Positions 1-8,550 of a stretch of 64,000 nt of DNA are shown piece by piece (position 1 is the stretch's first letter; each line of letters opens with the position of its first letter). The position numbers and the translations under genes were made by a program. Origin of the DNA: Lysobacter sp. ISL-50 (GTDB lineage Bacteria > Pseudomonadota > Gammaproteobacteria > Xanthomonadales > Xanthomonadaceae); the NCBI RefSeq assembly GCF_018612875.1, contig NZ_JAGGRI010000007.1, positions 1-64,000 on the forward strand. Reading direction: 5' to 3'. The notes beneath the pieces were generated by a model, which worked only from the letters and a program-made list of their open reading frames with translations, made no database searches and was not told where the DNA came from.

Positions 1-33
1 TCAAAAGCCACGAGTGCGTAGCCGACGCAGGCA

Positions 34-90
34 GGTGCCACATTGGGCATCCTGCCCAAGGTGGCACCCGGCGCACGTCCATGTGCGCCG
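34..90. repeat. Two adjacent hairpins at the window edge
   Basis: Two inverted repeats sit back to back. The first has arms GGTGCCACATTGGGC and GCCCAAGGTGGCACC (34-48 and 54-68, one mismatch, 5-nt loop). The second has arms CGGCGCAC and GTGCGCCG (69-76 and 83-90, 6-nt loop). No gene is visible in this stretch. It could be a dispersed repeat, a structured RNA or a mobile-element remnant; the sequence alone does not decide. Confidence 0.55.
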
Positions 91-136
91 CCCTTCGGGT
101 GTCCATCGGTCTCGCGAGTAACAAGCGGCGCCGGGC

Positions 137-301
<165 letters not shown>

Positions 302-1093
302 TCAATCGAACGCGAACGCATCCAACGCCAACGACCCCATCTCATGCGAACGATGAATCGTGCGCGCGGTCGGCGCATCGCCCGCGGCGCCCAGCGCCAC
401 GAACAACGGCATCAGATGCTCGACAGTCGGATGCGCATGACGCGCGTTCGGAGCCCGGTCATGCCAGTCGAGCAAAGCCTCGCGATCGCCCGCTGACAAC
501 TTCTCGTGCATCCACGCGCTGAAATCGGCCGCCCACGACGGCATCGGCGCGTCGCGCTGGCTCCAGTCCAGATCGCCCAGGTTGTGCACGAAGCCGCCCG
601 AGCCGATCACCAAGACCCCTTCGTCTCTCAGTGCCGCCAGCGCTTGCCCCACGGCATAGTGTTGAGCCGCCGTCCCATACGGCATCACCGACAAGGGCAC
701 CACCGGAATGTCCGCATGCGGATACATGCGCCGCAACGGCACCCACACGCCATGATCCAGACCGTGGTTGTCGCGCAGCTTGGCGTTGAGGCCGGCGTCG
801 CTCAGGCGCGCGGCGATCTGTTCGGCCAGGCGCGGCTGGCCCGGCGCCGGGTACTGGATCTGGTACAGCGGCGGCGGAAAGCCGCCGAAGTCGTGCACGG
901 TGTGCGGCTTGTGATGGCCGCCGACCATCGGCCGGTCGGTCATGAAGTGCGCCGAGGCGATCACGATCGCGCGCGGCCACGGCAATTGCTGGCCCAGCGA
1001 ATCCAGGAAGCGCCCGGCGGGCGAATCCTCCAGCGCCAGCATCGGCGAGCCGTGGGAAAGGAACAGGGTCGGAAGACGGGTCGGGATGTCCAT
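302..1093 (-). CDS. ygiD: 4,5-DOPA extradiol dioxygenase family protein (YgiD-like)
   Basis: A 263-residue class III extradiol ring-cleavage dioxygenase of the DODA/LigB type. The family opens catechol rings such as 4,5-DOPA with a single bound metal ion in the cytoplasm. Visible marks are the N-terminal SHGSP motif (His14), the His-rich stretch GGHHKPHTVHDFGG, the GSGGFVHNLG motif and a C-terminal SHEMGSL. Length matches the family. I chose the ATG at 1093 because it puts the first beta strand directly at the start; an in-frame ATG at 1129 would add 12 unlikely residues. It is divergent from prpD, with a perfect palindrome between them (1156-1180). The natural substrate is not predictable. 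Confidence 0.88.
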   Translation of the reverse strand: MDIPTRLPTLFLSHGSPMLALEDSPAGRFLDSLGQQLPWPRAIVIASAHFMTDRPMVGGHHKPHTVHDFGGFPPPLYQIQYPAPGQPRLAEQIAARLSDAGLNAKLRDNHGLDHGVWVPLRRMYPHADIPVVPLSVMPYGTAAQHYAVGQALAALRDEGVLVIGSGGFVHNLGDLDWSQRDAPMPSWAADFSAWMHEKLSAGDREALLDWHDRAPNARHAHPTVEHLMPLFVALGAAGDAPTARTIHRSHEMGSLALDAFAFD

Positions 1094-1155
1094 GCACTGA
1101 AGGGTGATCCTCGCCCGGACGATTTCCAAGTTGAGCCGGCGCGCAGGATCGTTCT

Positions 1156-1180
1156 GTTGTTGCGACTAATTCGCAACAAC
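1156..1180. promoter_or_regulatory. Perfect 10-bp inverted repeat in the ygiD/prpD divergent region
   Basis: The arms GTTGTTGCGA (1156-1165) and TCGCAACAAC (1171-1180) are perfectly complementary around the spacer CTAAT. The site lies 62 bp upstream of the dioxygenase start and about 145 bp upstream of prpD. Its size and symmetry fit a dimeric repressor or LysR/MarR-type operator. No regulator gene is adjacent, so the binding protein is unknown. Confidence 0.45.
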
Positions 1181-1324
1181 GGGGCTGATTGTTGAGTTTC
1201 GGGACGATGCGCCACGCAAGCTGAAATTTGCCTGCAAGCGCGCACCGGAAATCCGTCGTCCCGCCGCGAGCCCGCGGCCTGGCAAAATAGCGGGCTCACT
1301 CACCCGTCCGCAGGCCCCGTGCAC

Positions 1325-2782
1325 ATGAGCCACTTCGACATCCGTTCGACCGTCCGCCCCGATCCCGACAAGCCGATGGTCGATATCGCCGACTACGTCG
1401 CCGATTACCAGATCGATTCGAAGGAAGCCTTCGACACCGCCCGCTACATGCTGCTGGACTCGCTGGCCTGCGCCGCATTGGCGATGGACCATAAGGAATG
1501 CCTCAAGCACCTGGGCCCGCTGGTTCCGGGCGCGCAGATGAGCGGCGGCGCGCGCGTGCCGTACACCTCTTATGAGCTCGACCCGGTCCAGGCCGCGTAC
1601 AACATCGGCGTGCAGATCCGTTGGCTCGACTTCAACGACACTTGGCTCGCGGCCGAATGGGGCCATCCGTCGGACAACCTCGGCGCCATCCTCGGCGTCG
1701 CCGACTACCTGGGCCGCAAGGCCGAGGCCGAAGGCGGCAAGGCCATGACCGTGCGCGACGTGCTCGGCCATGCGATCAAGGCGCACGAAATCCAGGGCGG
1801 CTACGCGCTCAAGAATTCGTTCAACCGGGTCGGCCTGGATCACGTGATCCTGGTGCGCCTGGCCTCGACCGCGGTCACCACCCAGATGCTGGGCGGCAAC
1901 AAGGAAGCGATCGTGACCGCCGTGTCGCATTCGTGGATCGACAACGGCGTGCTGCGCACCTACCGCCACGCGCCGAACACCGGCCCGCGCAAGAGCTGGG
2001 CCGCCGGCGACGCCTGCCGCCGCGCCGTCACCCATGCCCTCAACGCCGTCAAGGGCGTGGTCGGCTACCCGAGCGCGCTGTCGGTCAAGACCTGGGGCTT
2101 CTACGACATCGCCTTCAAGGGCAAGCAGTTCGAGTTCGAGCGCCCGTTCGGCAGCTACGTGATGGAGAACGTGCTGTTCAAGATCAGCTTCCCGGCCGAG
2201 TTCCACGCCCAGACCGCGGTCGAGTGCGCGATGAAGCTGCACGGGCAGGTCAAGGACAAGCTGGACCAGATCGAGCGCGTCGAACTGGAAACGCAGGAAG
2301 CCGGCGTGCGCATCATCGACAAGACCGGCCCGCTGGCCAACTACGCCGACCGCGACCACTGCCTGCAGTACATGGTCGCCGTGCCGCTGATCTTCGGCCG
2401 CCTGACCGCCGACGACTACGTGGACGCCATCGCCGCCGACCCGCGTATCGACGCCCTGCGCGACAAGATGACGGTCAAGGAGAACGAGCAGTTCACCAAG
2501 GACTACTTCGACCCGGACAAGCGCTATATCGGCAACTCGGTGCAGGTGTTCTTCAAGGACGGCTCGTCCACCGAAAAGGTGTCCATCGACTTCCCGATCG
2601 GCCACCGCAAGCGCCGCGCCGAGGGCATCCCGGTGCTGATGGCCAAGTTCGAAGCCGCCGTCCGCGCCAAGCTGCCGGCCGCCCAGGCCGACCGCCTGCT
2701 GGCCCTGGCCAACAACCCGGCCGAGCTCGAAGCCCTGCCGGTGACCCAGTTCATGGCCCTGTTCGCCCAGCCGGCGAAGTAA
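1325..2782 (+). CDS. prpD: 2-methylcitrate dehydratase PrpD
   Basis: A 485-residue MmgE/PrpD-family enzyme. PrpD dehydrates 2-methylcitrate to 2-methyl-cis-aconitate in the cytosolic methylcitrate cycle that clears propionyl-CoA. Recognisable stretches are the N-terminal VDIADYV, LLDSLACAAL, the motif WLDFNDTWLAAEWGHPSDN, and KTWGFYDIAFKGK further on. Length fits PrpD (about 480). The ATG at 1325 is preferred; a GTG two codons earlier (1319) is also in frame, and neither has a convincing ribosome site. prpB, prpC and the aconitase are not neighbours here, so the gene stands alone in this window. Confidence 0.9.
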   Translation: MSHFDIRSTVRPDPDKPMVDIADYVADYQIDSKEAFDTARYMLLDSLACAALAMDHKECLKHLGPLVPGAQMSGGARVPYTSYELDPVQAAYNIGVQIRWLDFNDTWLAAEWGHPSDNLGAILGVADYLGRKAEAEGGKAMTVRDVLGHAIKAHEIQGGYALKNSFNRVGLDHVILVRLASTAVTTQMLGGNKEAIVTAVSHSWIDNGVLRTYRHAPNTGPRKSWAAGDACRRAVTHALNAVKGVVGYPSALSVKTWGFYDIAFKGKQFEFERPFGSYVMENVLFKISFPAEFHAQTAVECAMKLHGQVKDKLDQIERVELETQEAGVRIIDKTGPLANYADRDHCLQYMVAVPLIFGRLTADDYVDAIAADPRIDALRDKMTVKENEQFTKDYFDPDKRYIGNSVQVFFKDGSSTEKVSIDFPIGHRKRRAEGIPVLMAKFEAAVRAKLPAAQADRLLALANNPAELEALPVTQFMALFAQPAK

Positions 2783-3028
2783 ACCGGCCGGTCATTCGCA
2801 CTCGAGAAGTGCAGTTCGTTGCTGAACGGGCTGCCTTCTCAAACCTGAATGGATTGCGACTCAATCCCAGAATTCATGGAACCGAATCGAATGTTAGACG
2901 GTTGTTAACACCGCTTTCACGTTGGCAAACCTACTCTCTCGCTCGATGGCGTCATCCAGGCAGCCGTCCTGAACGGTAGAAACCTCGCAGACGCGGTTTC
3001 CATATTTTTAGAACCAGGAGCTACAACA

Positions 3029-4108
3029 ATGAATAAGAAACTCCTCTGTGCCGCCTTGCTCGGTGGCCTGAGCATTGCGCAGGTCGCCAGCGCCCAGGAT
3101 TTCGACGACCGTTGGTACATCACCGGCGCGGCCGGCATGAACATCCAGGACAACGATCGCGGCACCCGCAACGCTCCGTTCGGCGCCATCGGCCTGGGTA
3201 AGTTCCTGAACAAGAATTGGTCGCTCGACGGCGAGCTGAACTATCAGAACCCGAAGTTCGACGACAACCAGGACGCCAACTGGAGCCAGTACGGCATCTC
3301 GCTGGACCTGCGCCGCCACTTCGTGACCGACGGCCGCAACTGGAACCCCTACATCCTGATGGGCCTGGGCTACCAGCGTTCGGAAGAGGAATATCTGCTT
3401 CCGTCGGTGCTGTCGCCGGGCAACCGTAAGGACGGCAACCTTGCCGCCAAGGTCGGCGTGGGTATCCAGGGCGACCTGGGCCGCGTCGGCATCCGCACCG
3501 AGCTGGCCTACCGCGCCGACTTCGACGACAGCAGCGTCGCTGCTCCGAAGGAAGACTGGTTCGGCGACGTGCTGGCTTCGGTCGGCATCGTGATCCCGCT
3601 GGGTCCGGAACCCGTCGCTGCCGTAGCCCCGCCGCCGGCGGTGGAAGTCGGTTGCGCGGACAAGGACGACGACGGCGACGGCGTCAACAACTGCGACGAC
3701 AAGTGCCCCGGTTCGCAGGCTGGCCAGACCATCGGTCCGGACGGCTGCGCGGTGCCGGTCACCATCGACCTGAAGGGCGTCAACTTCGACTTCGACAAGG
3801 CGACCCTGCGTCCTGACGCGGTGTCGATCCTCAACGAGGCCGCCGAGATCCTGAAGCGTTACCCCGACCTGAAGGTCGAAGTCGCCGGTCACACCGACCT
3901 GTGCGGTAAGGATGAGTACAACCAGAAGCTGTCGGAGCGTCGCGCCAAGGCTGCGTACGACTACCTGACCAGCAATGGCGTGGATGCCGGCCGCCTGACC
4001 GGTCCGGTCGGCTACGGCGAGAGCCGTCCGCTGGAATCGACCCCGCAGACCTTCCCGGCCTGCAAGAGCGAAAAGAACCGCCGCACCGAGCTCAACGTCC
4101 AGAACTGA
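3029..4108 (+). CDS. OmpA family outer-membrane protein, copy 1
   Basis: A 359-residue porin-like structural protein. Order of parts: signal peptide (1 to about 22, ending ASA-QD), an 8-strand beta barrel (to about 190), a Pro/Ala hinge, an acidic thrombospondin type-3 calcium-binding repeat (DKDDDGDGVNNCDDKCPG), and a C-terminal OmpA domain (NFDFDKATLRPDA; HTDLCG) that binds peptidoglycan. It anchors the outer membrane to the wall. A ribosome site (AGGAG) lies just before the ATG. The next gene is a near copy; the barrel halves differ at only about four residues. A Rho-independent terminator follows at 4162. Confidence 0.93.
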   Translation: MNKKLLCAALLGGLSIAQVASAQDFDDRWYITGAAGMNIQDNDRGTRNAPFGAIGLGKFLNKNWSLDGELNYQNPKFDDNQDANWSQYGISLDLRRHFVTDGRNWNPYILMGLGYQRSEEEYLLPSVLSPGNRKDGNLAAKVGVGIQGDLGRVGIRTELAYRADFDDSSVAAPKEDWFGDVLASVGIVIPLGPEPVAAVAPPPAVEVGCADKDDDGDGVNNCDDKCPGSQAGQTIGPDGCAVPVTIDLKGVNFDFDKATLRPDAVSILNEAAEILKRYPDLKVEVAGHTDLCGKDEYNQKLSERRAKAAYDYLTSNGVDAGRLTGPVGYGESRPLESTPQTFPACKSEKNRRTELNVQN

Positions 4109-4161
4109 TCGGACGAGCGGCGAGTGCGGGCCGTTCGCGGTCCGCACTGCAACACACTTCA

Positions 4162-4191
4162 GAAGCCCGGTCTCGCGCCGGGCTTCTTTTT
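4162..4191 (+). terminator. Rho-independent terminator after ompA copy 1
   Basis: Stem GAAGCCCGG / CCGGGCTTC (4162-4170 and 4178-4186), 7-nt loop, then five T. It separates the two ompA copies, so each is probably transcribed on its own. Confidence 0.85.
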
Positions 4192-4520
4192 ATGTTTCAT
4201 GCGCGGTCGTAATCATTTTCGAAAATAAGACTTGCACCGCATTTTGTTTCCAAATATCGACCGTTCGTCGGGCCGAGTGAACCGCAGTGGGCGTATTGCG
4301 TGCGGACGCGTTACACACAAACCGACTTGCATTCGACTGAACTACGTTAAGTGGTATTAACAAACTTGCTGAGCGTGTATGATCCCCCCGCCAGTGACCG
4401 CGGTGCTAGGCCTTGCCAGTGCTGAAAGTGTCTCTGTCACAAGAGTCAGCGCCGCAGAAGACTGTCCCGATCACACAGTCCCGATCACCCCCCGTTCCGA
4501 TCGATCTGAAGGAGTTACAC
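4192..4520 (+). promoter_or_regulatory. AT-richer leader upstream of ompA copy 2
   Basis: This gap is clearly AT-richer than its surroundings, as expected for a strong promoter region. It contains a perfect 12-bp palindrome ATTTTCGAAAAT (4215-4226) and a possible -10 box TATGAT (4378-4383), but I cannot pair a convincing -35 element with it. A good ribosome site, GAAGGAG, lies 6-7 bases before the ATG at 4521. No small gene is apparent. Confidence 0.35.
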
Positions 4521-5600
4521 ATGAAGATTCGTATGTTGAGCACCGCCCTGTTGGCGGGCTTGGCTTTCTCGCAGGCTGCCAGCGCGCAGGATTTCGACGA
4601 CCGCTGGTACGTCACCGGCGCCGTCGGCATGAACATCCAGGACAACGACCGCGGCACCCGCAACGCTCCGTTCGGTGCGATCGGCCTGGGCAAGTTCTTG
4701 AACAAGAACTGGTCGCTCGACGGTGAGCTGAACTATCAGAACCCGAAGTTCGACGACAACCAGGACGCCAACTGGAGCCAGTACGGCATCTCGCTGGACC
4801 TGCGTCGCCACTTCGTGACCGACGGCCGCAACTGGAACCCCTACATCCTGATGGGCCTGGGCTACCAGCGTTCGGAAGAGGAATACCTCCTGCCGTCGCT
4901 GCTGTCGCCGGGCAACCGTAAGGACGGCAACCTTGCCGCCAAGGTCGGCGTGGGTATCCAGGGCGACCTGGGCCGCGTTGGCATCCGCACCGAACTGGCG
5001 TACCGCGCCGACTTCGACGACAGCAGCGTCGCTGCTCCGCAGGAAGATTGGTTCGGCGACGTGCTGGCTTCGGTCGGCATCGTGATCCCGCTGGGTCCGG
5101 AACCCGTCGCTGCCGTGGCTCCGGCCCCGGTCGTGGAAGCTGGTTGCGCGGACAAGGATGACGACGGCGACGGCGTCAACAACTGCGACGACAAGTGCCC
5201 CGGTTCGCAGGCTGGCCAGACCATCGGTTCGGACGGCTGCCCGGTGCCGGTCTCGATCGACCTGAAGGGCGTGAACTTCGATTTCGACAAGGCGACGCTG
5301 CGTCCGGATTCGGTGGCCATCCTCAACGAGGCCGCTGAGATCCTGAAGCGCAACCCGAGCCTGCGCGTCGAAGTCGCCGGTCACACCGACCTGTGCGGTA
5401 AGGATGCGTACAACCAGAAGCTGTCGGAGCGTCGCGCCAAGGCCGTGTACGACTTCCTGACCAGCAATGGCGTCGATGCCGGCCGTCTGGCCGGTCCGAT
5501 CGGCTACGGCGAGAGCCGTCCGCTCGAGTCGACCCCGCAGACCTTCCCGGCCTGCAAGAGCGAAAAGAACCGCCGCACCGAGCTCAACGCTCAGAACTAA
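4521..5600 (+). CDS. OmpA family outer-membrane protein, copy 2
   Basis: A 359-residue protein with the same architecture as copy 1: signal peptide, 8-strand barrel, Pro/Ala hinge, acidic thrombospondin type-3 repeat, and C-terminal peptidoglycan-binding OmpA domain. The start at 4521 follows a strong GAAGGAG site and gives an immediate signal peptide (MKIRMLSTALLAGLAF). By eye there are about twenty substitutions against copy 1 in the mature protein, most of them in the second half. The signal peptides differ much more than the barrels, which suggests duplication with later homogenisation. Its own terminator follows at 5643. Confidence 0.93.
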   Translation: MKIRMLSTALLAGLAFSQAASAQDFDDRWYVTGAVGMNIQDNDRGTRNAPFGAIGLGKFLNKNWSLDGELNYQNPKFDDNQDANWSQYGISLDLRRHFVTDGRNWNPYILMGLGYQRSEEEYLLPSLLSPGNRKDGNLAAKVGVGIQGDLGRVGIRTELAYRADFDDSSVAAPQEDWFGDVLASVGIVIPLGPEPVAAVAPAPVVEAGCADKDDDGDGVNNCDDKCPGSQAGQTIGSDGCPVPVSIDLKGVNFDFDKATLRPDSVAILNEAAEILKRNPSLRVEVAGHTDLCGKDAYNQKLSERRAKAVYDFLTSNGVDAGRLAGPIGYGESRPLESTPQTFPACKSEKNRRTELNAQN

Positions 5601-5642
5601 GCGGCAAGCGCGGGCCGTTCGCGGCCCGCACTGCAAGACCTG

Positions 5643-5672
5643 GAAGCCCGGCCTCGTGCCGGGCTTCTTTTT
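5643..5672 (+). terminator. Rho-independent terminator after ompA copy 2
   Basis: Stem GAAGCCCGG / CCGGGCTTC (5643-5651 and 5659-5667), loop CCTCGTG, then five T. The stem is identical to the one after copy 1, so the terminator was probably duplicated with the gene. Confidence 0.85.
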
Positions 5673-5874
5673 GTGTCCGCCCGCGCGGGGCGACGGACGG
5701 TTGCGCAATCGCCGCGCGCGCTTGCGCCGCGCAATTGCGGCCGCGTCCAGGAAACGCCGATAAGCGCCTGATTTTGTGGGTTGTCCGATCCCGCCGCCGC
5801 GCCTACACTGGCGCGCATCGTACAAAACGCGCGTAGTGGCTTCGCCTTCGCGCCGAACCCGGAGAAAGAGCCCC

Positions 5875-6399
5875 ATGCGCCGATTGCTTGCCGCCACGTC
5901 GTTGATCCTGATCGCCGGAGCGGCGCAGGCACAGAGCGCCGCCAACTGCGCATCGCTGACCGCCTCGCGCGCGCAGCCGGTGCAGCCCACGCTGATCGCG
6001 CCGATCGCGCCGGAACTGGTCGCGCCTTCGCATCAGCTCGGCGCGCCGACCGGCGTGCTCTCGCAGGCCTTGGACGAGGCGCTGTCGGTCGATCAGGTGC
6101 TGCTGCGCATTCGCCTGGACGGCTGCAACGTCGCCAAGGCCACGCCGGCGTCTTCCGGCATGCCCTCGGCCAACGATCCAGCCGCGTACAAGCCCAAGAC
6201 CGAATTCGACAACACCCCGTGGCGCTTCGACATGAGCCAGGGCGGCAAGCGCATGACCGCCGATGAGTTCAGCGCCTGGATGAAGGCCAAGGGCGTGCGC
6301 GTGGCCAAGGGCAGCGGCACGGCCGCCGCCGCGCCGGCCCCGGCCGTCGAGCCCGTACCGGCGCCGGCGCCGGCCGACGACAAGAAGAAAAAGAAGTAA
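5875..6399 (+). CDS. Secreted hypothetical protein with Lys-rich C-terminus
   Basis: A 174-residue protein that I do not recognise. It has a clear signal peptide (MRRLLAATSLILIAGAAQAQ), a Pro/Ala-rich N-terminal part, two cysteines (in AANCASL and LDGCNV) that could form a disulfide, and the stretch FDNTPWRFDMSQGGKRMTADEFSAWMKAKGVRV, which looks like a small folded module. The tail is Ala/Pro followed by DDKKKKK. The start at 5875 has a GGAGAAAGAG ribosome site; in-frame upstream codons would only add a non-secretory prefix. It is probably periplasmic. A terminator follows. Confidence 0.8.
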   Translation: MRRLLAATSLILIAGAAQAQSAANCASLTASRAQPVQPTLIAPIAPELVAPSHQLGAPTGVLSQALDEALSVDQVLLRIRLDGCNVAKATPASSGMPSANDPAAYKPKTEFDNTPWRFDMSQGGKRMTADEFSAWMKAKGVRVAKGSGTAAAAPAPAVEPVPAPAPADDKKKKK

Positions 6400-6425
6400 G
6401 CCTCGCCGGCGACGGCGGACACGGA

Positions 6426-6454
6426 CGGTCGCGGGCCTTGCTCGCGGCCGTTTT
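6426..6454 (+). terminator. Rho-independent terminator
   Basis: Ten paired positions (two of them G-U) form a stem between 6426-6435 and 6441-6450 with a 5-nt loop, followed by TTTTGTTTT. It ends the preceding secreted-protein gene. I see nothing else in the gap from 6455 to 6780. Confidence 0.7.
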
Positions 6455-6780
6455 GTTTTGTGGGGCGGCGGCGTCATTCGGTGGATCGGCGCGCGAGGCG
6501 GCTCTGCGGCCGCGGCGGCTGCGATAATGCCGTGGCGAGTTCGGTGTCGCCTTGCGTGGCCGCGGATGGCGCGCTGCGGTGCCGGCAGTCTGTGGGCAGC
6601 GGACATCGACGCGAATGGATGCCATCGCTCGGCGCGCATCGGATTCGAGCGATGCTTCGCCCTTTGATGATCGCGACCCGATAACGTCCCGCCTGGCCGG
6701 CACCGCGCGGACGCGATCGCCCGATGCTTCGGCAGCCGCCGCACACAACACCAAGCCACATCGCCTCAGGATCGCGCCGC

Positions 6781-7527
6781 TTGAACAAATCCCCGCCCCG
6801 ATACGGCCTGGCCCGCGTGCTGTCCAAGCAGGGCCTGTGCTCGCGCAGCGAGGCGGCGAAGTGGATCGCGGCCGGGCGGGTGTCGGTGGACGGCCGGATC
6901 GTGCGCGACGCCGAATTCCCGATCGTGCAGGGCCGCCATCGCATCCGCGTGGACGAGCAGGCGCTGGACGCCGCGCCGCGGCTGTATCTGATGTTGAACA
7001 AGCCGCGCGGCCTGGTCACCACGGTCCAGGACGAACGCGGCCGCGACACCGTGTACCGCTGCCTGGACGAGGCCCGCATCGACGGCGCGCCGTTGCCGTG
7101 GCTGGCGCCGGTCGGACGGCTCGACAAGGCCAGCGAAGGCCTGCTGCTGTTCTGTAACGACCCGCAATGGGCCGCGCGCATCACCGACCCCGAACACGGC
7201 CCGGACAAGACCTATCACGTCCAGATCGACGCGATCCCGAGCCCCGGGCAACTGGCCGCGCTGCACGCGGGCATCAGCGAAGACGGCGAAGACGGCGAAC
7301 TGCTGCGGGCCAAGTCCGCGACGGTGCTGCGCAGCGGCGAGAAGAACGCGTGGCTGCAGATCGTGCTGGATGAAGGCCGCAACCGGCAGATCCGGCGCCT
7401 GCTCGCCGGGTTCGACTTGAACGTGTTGCGGTTGATCCGGGTGGCGATCGGCGACCTGCAGTTGGGCGAATTGCCGAAAGGGCAGTGGCGTGTGCTGGAC
7501 GATGAGGATTTGCAACGCCTGCAATGA
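6781..7527 (+). CDS. rRNA pseudouridine synthase, RsuA/RluB/RluE/RluF family
   Basis: A 248-residue enzyme that isomerises a specific uridine in rRNA to pseudouridine. An S4 RNA-binding domain covers about residues 8-60 (ARVLSKQGLCSRSEAAKWI), followed by the catalytic domain with LMLNKPRG and the VGRLDKASEGLLL motif that holds the catalytic Asp, and the closing NRQIRRLL motif. I prefer the TTG at 6781 because AGGA sits 9 bases upstream and the S4 domain then starts at once. The in-frame ATG at 6724 lacks a ribosome site. Which rRNA position is modified cannot be told from the sequence. Confidence 0.87.
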   Translation: MNKSPPRYGLARVLSKQGLCSRSEAAKWIAAGRVSVDGRIVRDAEFPIVQGRHRIRVDEQALDAAPRLYLMLNKPRGLVTTVQDERGRDTVYRCLDEARIDGAPLPWLAPVGRLDKASEGLLLFCNDPQWAARITDPEHGPDKTYHVQIDAIPSPGQLAALHAGISEDGEDGELLRAKSATVLRSGEKNAWLQIVLDEGRNRQIRRLLAGFDLNVLRLIRVAIGDLQLGELPKGQWRVLDDEDLQRLQ

Positions 7528-7878
7528 TCCGCCGGCCGCGCGCGCCCGCCGCGCGATGATCGCGACAGCCACGTGAAGATGCCCGCTTCGAACGGAGCCA
7601 GCCGCAACGAATTCCGCGACCTGCTTCCGCGCAGCGGAAATTCGACCGCGATAACGGTCGGCATCGGGGATGGGGTGTAGATTCGGCCGCGACCATCAGT
7701 CGCAATCGCCGGCGTGGACATTCCGCCGGCATGCAACACGGACGTGATTCGTTTCGACAAGGAGGTGCAGCGCCGGCCCGGGTTCGCCCGCGCGTGGAGG
7801 CCGACATCGAACATGCATACCACCACGGCGCCGCGTGCCCCGCGCGGCGACATCGTCTTGTTCAAATGGAGAAACACG
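7528..7878. other. Intergenic region without a supported gene
   Basis: I find no convincing gene here. Two purine-rich ribosome-site-like motifs (about 7760 and 7796) are not followed by a start at normal spacing with plausible coding sequence. The frame of the downstream gene stays open back to 7714, but the encoded prefix looks non-coding. Confidence 0.4.
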
Positions 7879-8418
7879 ATGTCTTATGGAACCGCGACTC
7901 TCACGACCCCGGCCCCGCGCGCTGACCGTATCGGCCTGATCGCAGGCATGAAGCTGCTGTTGTTGTCGCTGTTGATGATGTTCAGCAGCGGCGTATTGGC
8001 CGATCCGACCGCGGCCAGTCAGTCCTTGAGCATGGCCAAGCAACGCTTCGAAGTGGTCAAGCTCGATCACCAGATCGCCAAGCTGCAGCTGCAACAGGGC
8101 AATACGAACGCCGCCCGGACCAGCTTCATCATGGAACAGATCGAGGCGGCGGGGTTGACCGCGAACCTGATGCGGCTGTTGAACGACAACCAGGACACCT
8201 TCGATCGCGGCTTGTATCGCGACGGCAACAGCCAGCAGCGGGCGATCACCTTCACCTCCATCGCCAAGCAGCACTGCCAGGTGCTGGAAACCCAGCTGAT
8301 GGTCCTGAGCATGCAGCCGACTTCGCAGATCGACCTGATCATGGCCGAGATGTCGATGACGCAGCTGACCCAGGATCTGCGCAACATCGAACAGGCGATG
8401 GCCGATGCGCAGCGATAA
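7879..8418 (+). CDS. Secreted or membrane-anchored helical hypothetical protein
   Basis: A 179-residue protein that I do not recognise. A hydrophobic segment (MKLLLLSLLMMFSSGVLA) about 24 residues in looks like a signal peptide or anchor. The rest is alpha-helical, rich in Gln, Leu and Met (KLDHQIAKLQLQQGN; MSMTQLTQDLRNIEQAMADAQ), and probably forms a helical bundle or coiled coil. The ATG at 7879 has GGAGA six bases upstream; an ATG at 7948 would start exactly at the hydrophobic segment and is a fair alternative. It is convergent with kbl across a strong hairpin. Confidence 0.65.
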   Translation: MSYGTATLTTPAPRADRIGLIAGMKLLLLSLLMMFSSGVLADPTAASQSLSMAKQRFEVVKLDHQIAKLQLQQGNTNAARTSFIMEQIEAAGLTANLMRLLNDNQDTFDRGLYRDGNSQQRAITFTSIAKQHCQVLETQLMVLSMQPTSQIDLIMAEMSMTQLTQDLRNIEQAMADAQR

Positions 8419-8460
8419 GCAGCGTAGCGACCGCCGTTTCGGCTGATCGCGGATACCGGC

Positions 8461-8493
8461 GCGCGCCGCACGGCTGCTGCCGCTGCGGCGCGC
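8461..8493. terminator. Strong hairpin between convergent genes
   Basis: Ten-bp arms GCGCGCCGCA (8461-8470) and TGCGGCGCGC (8484-8493) enclose a second small stem. It lies between the convergent ends of the helical protein gene and kbl, where a shared transcription end is expected. There is no T-run on either strand, so it is only a candidate. Confidence 0.4.
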
Positions 8494-8550
8494 TTCGGTG
8501 ATTCTGATCCGTTCGCATCGGCCGCATCCTTGCAGTCATCGACGCTGCGC

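Noticed and set aside
4413-4520. Upstream extension of ompA copy 2 to an earlier ATG
   Set aside because: The added residues precede the signal peptide, whereas the ATG at 4521 has a strong ribosome site.
6458-6684. Short plus-strand frames between the secreted protein and the pseudouridine synthase
   Set aside because: No ribosome site, and the products look like GC-rich non-coding translation.
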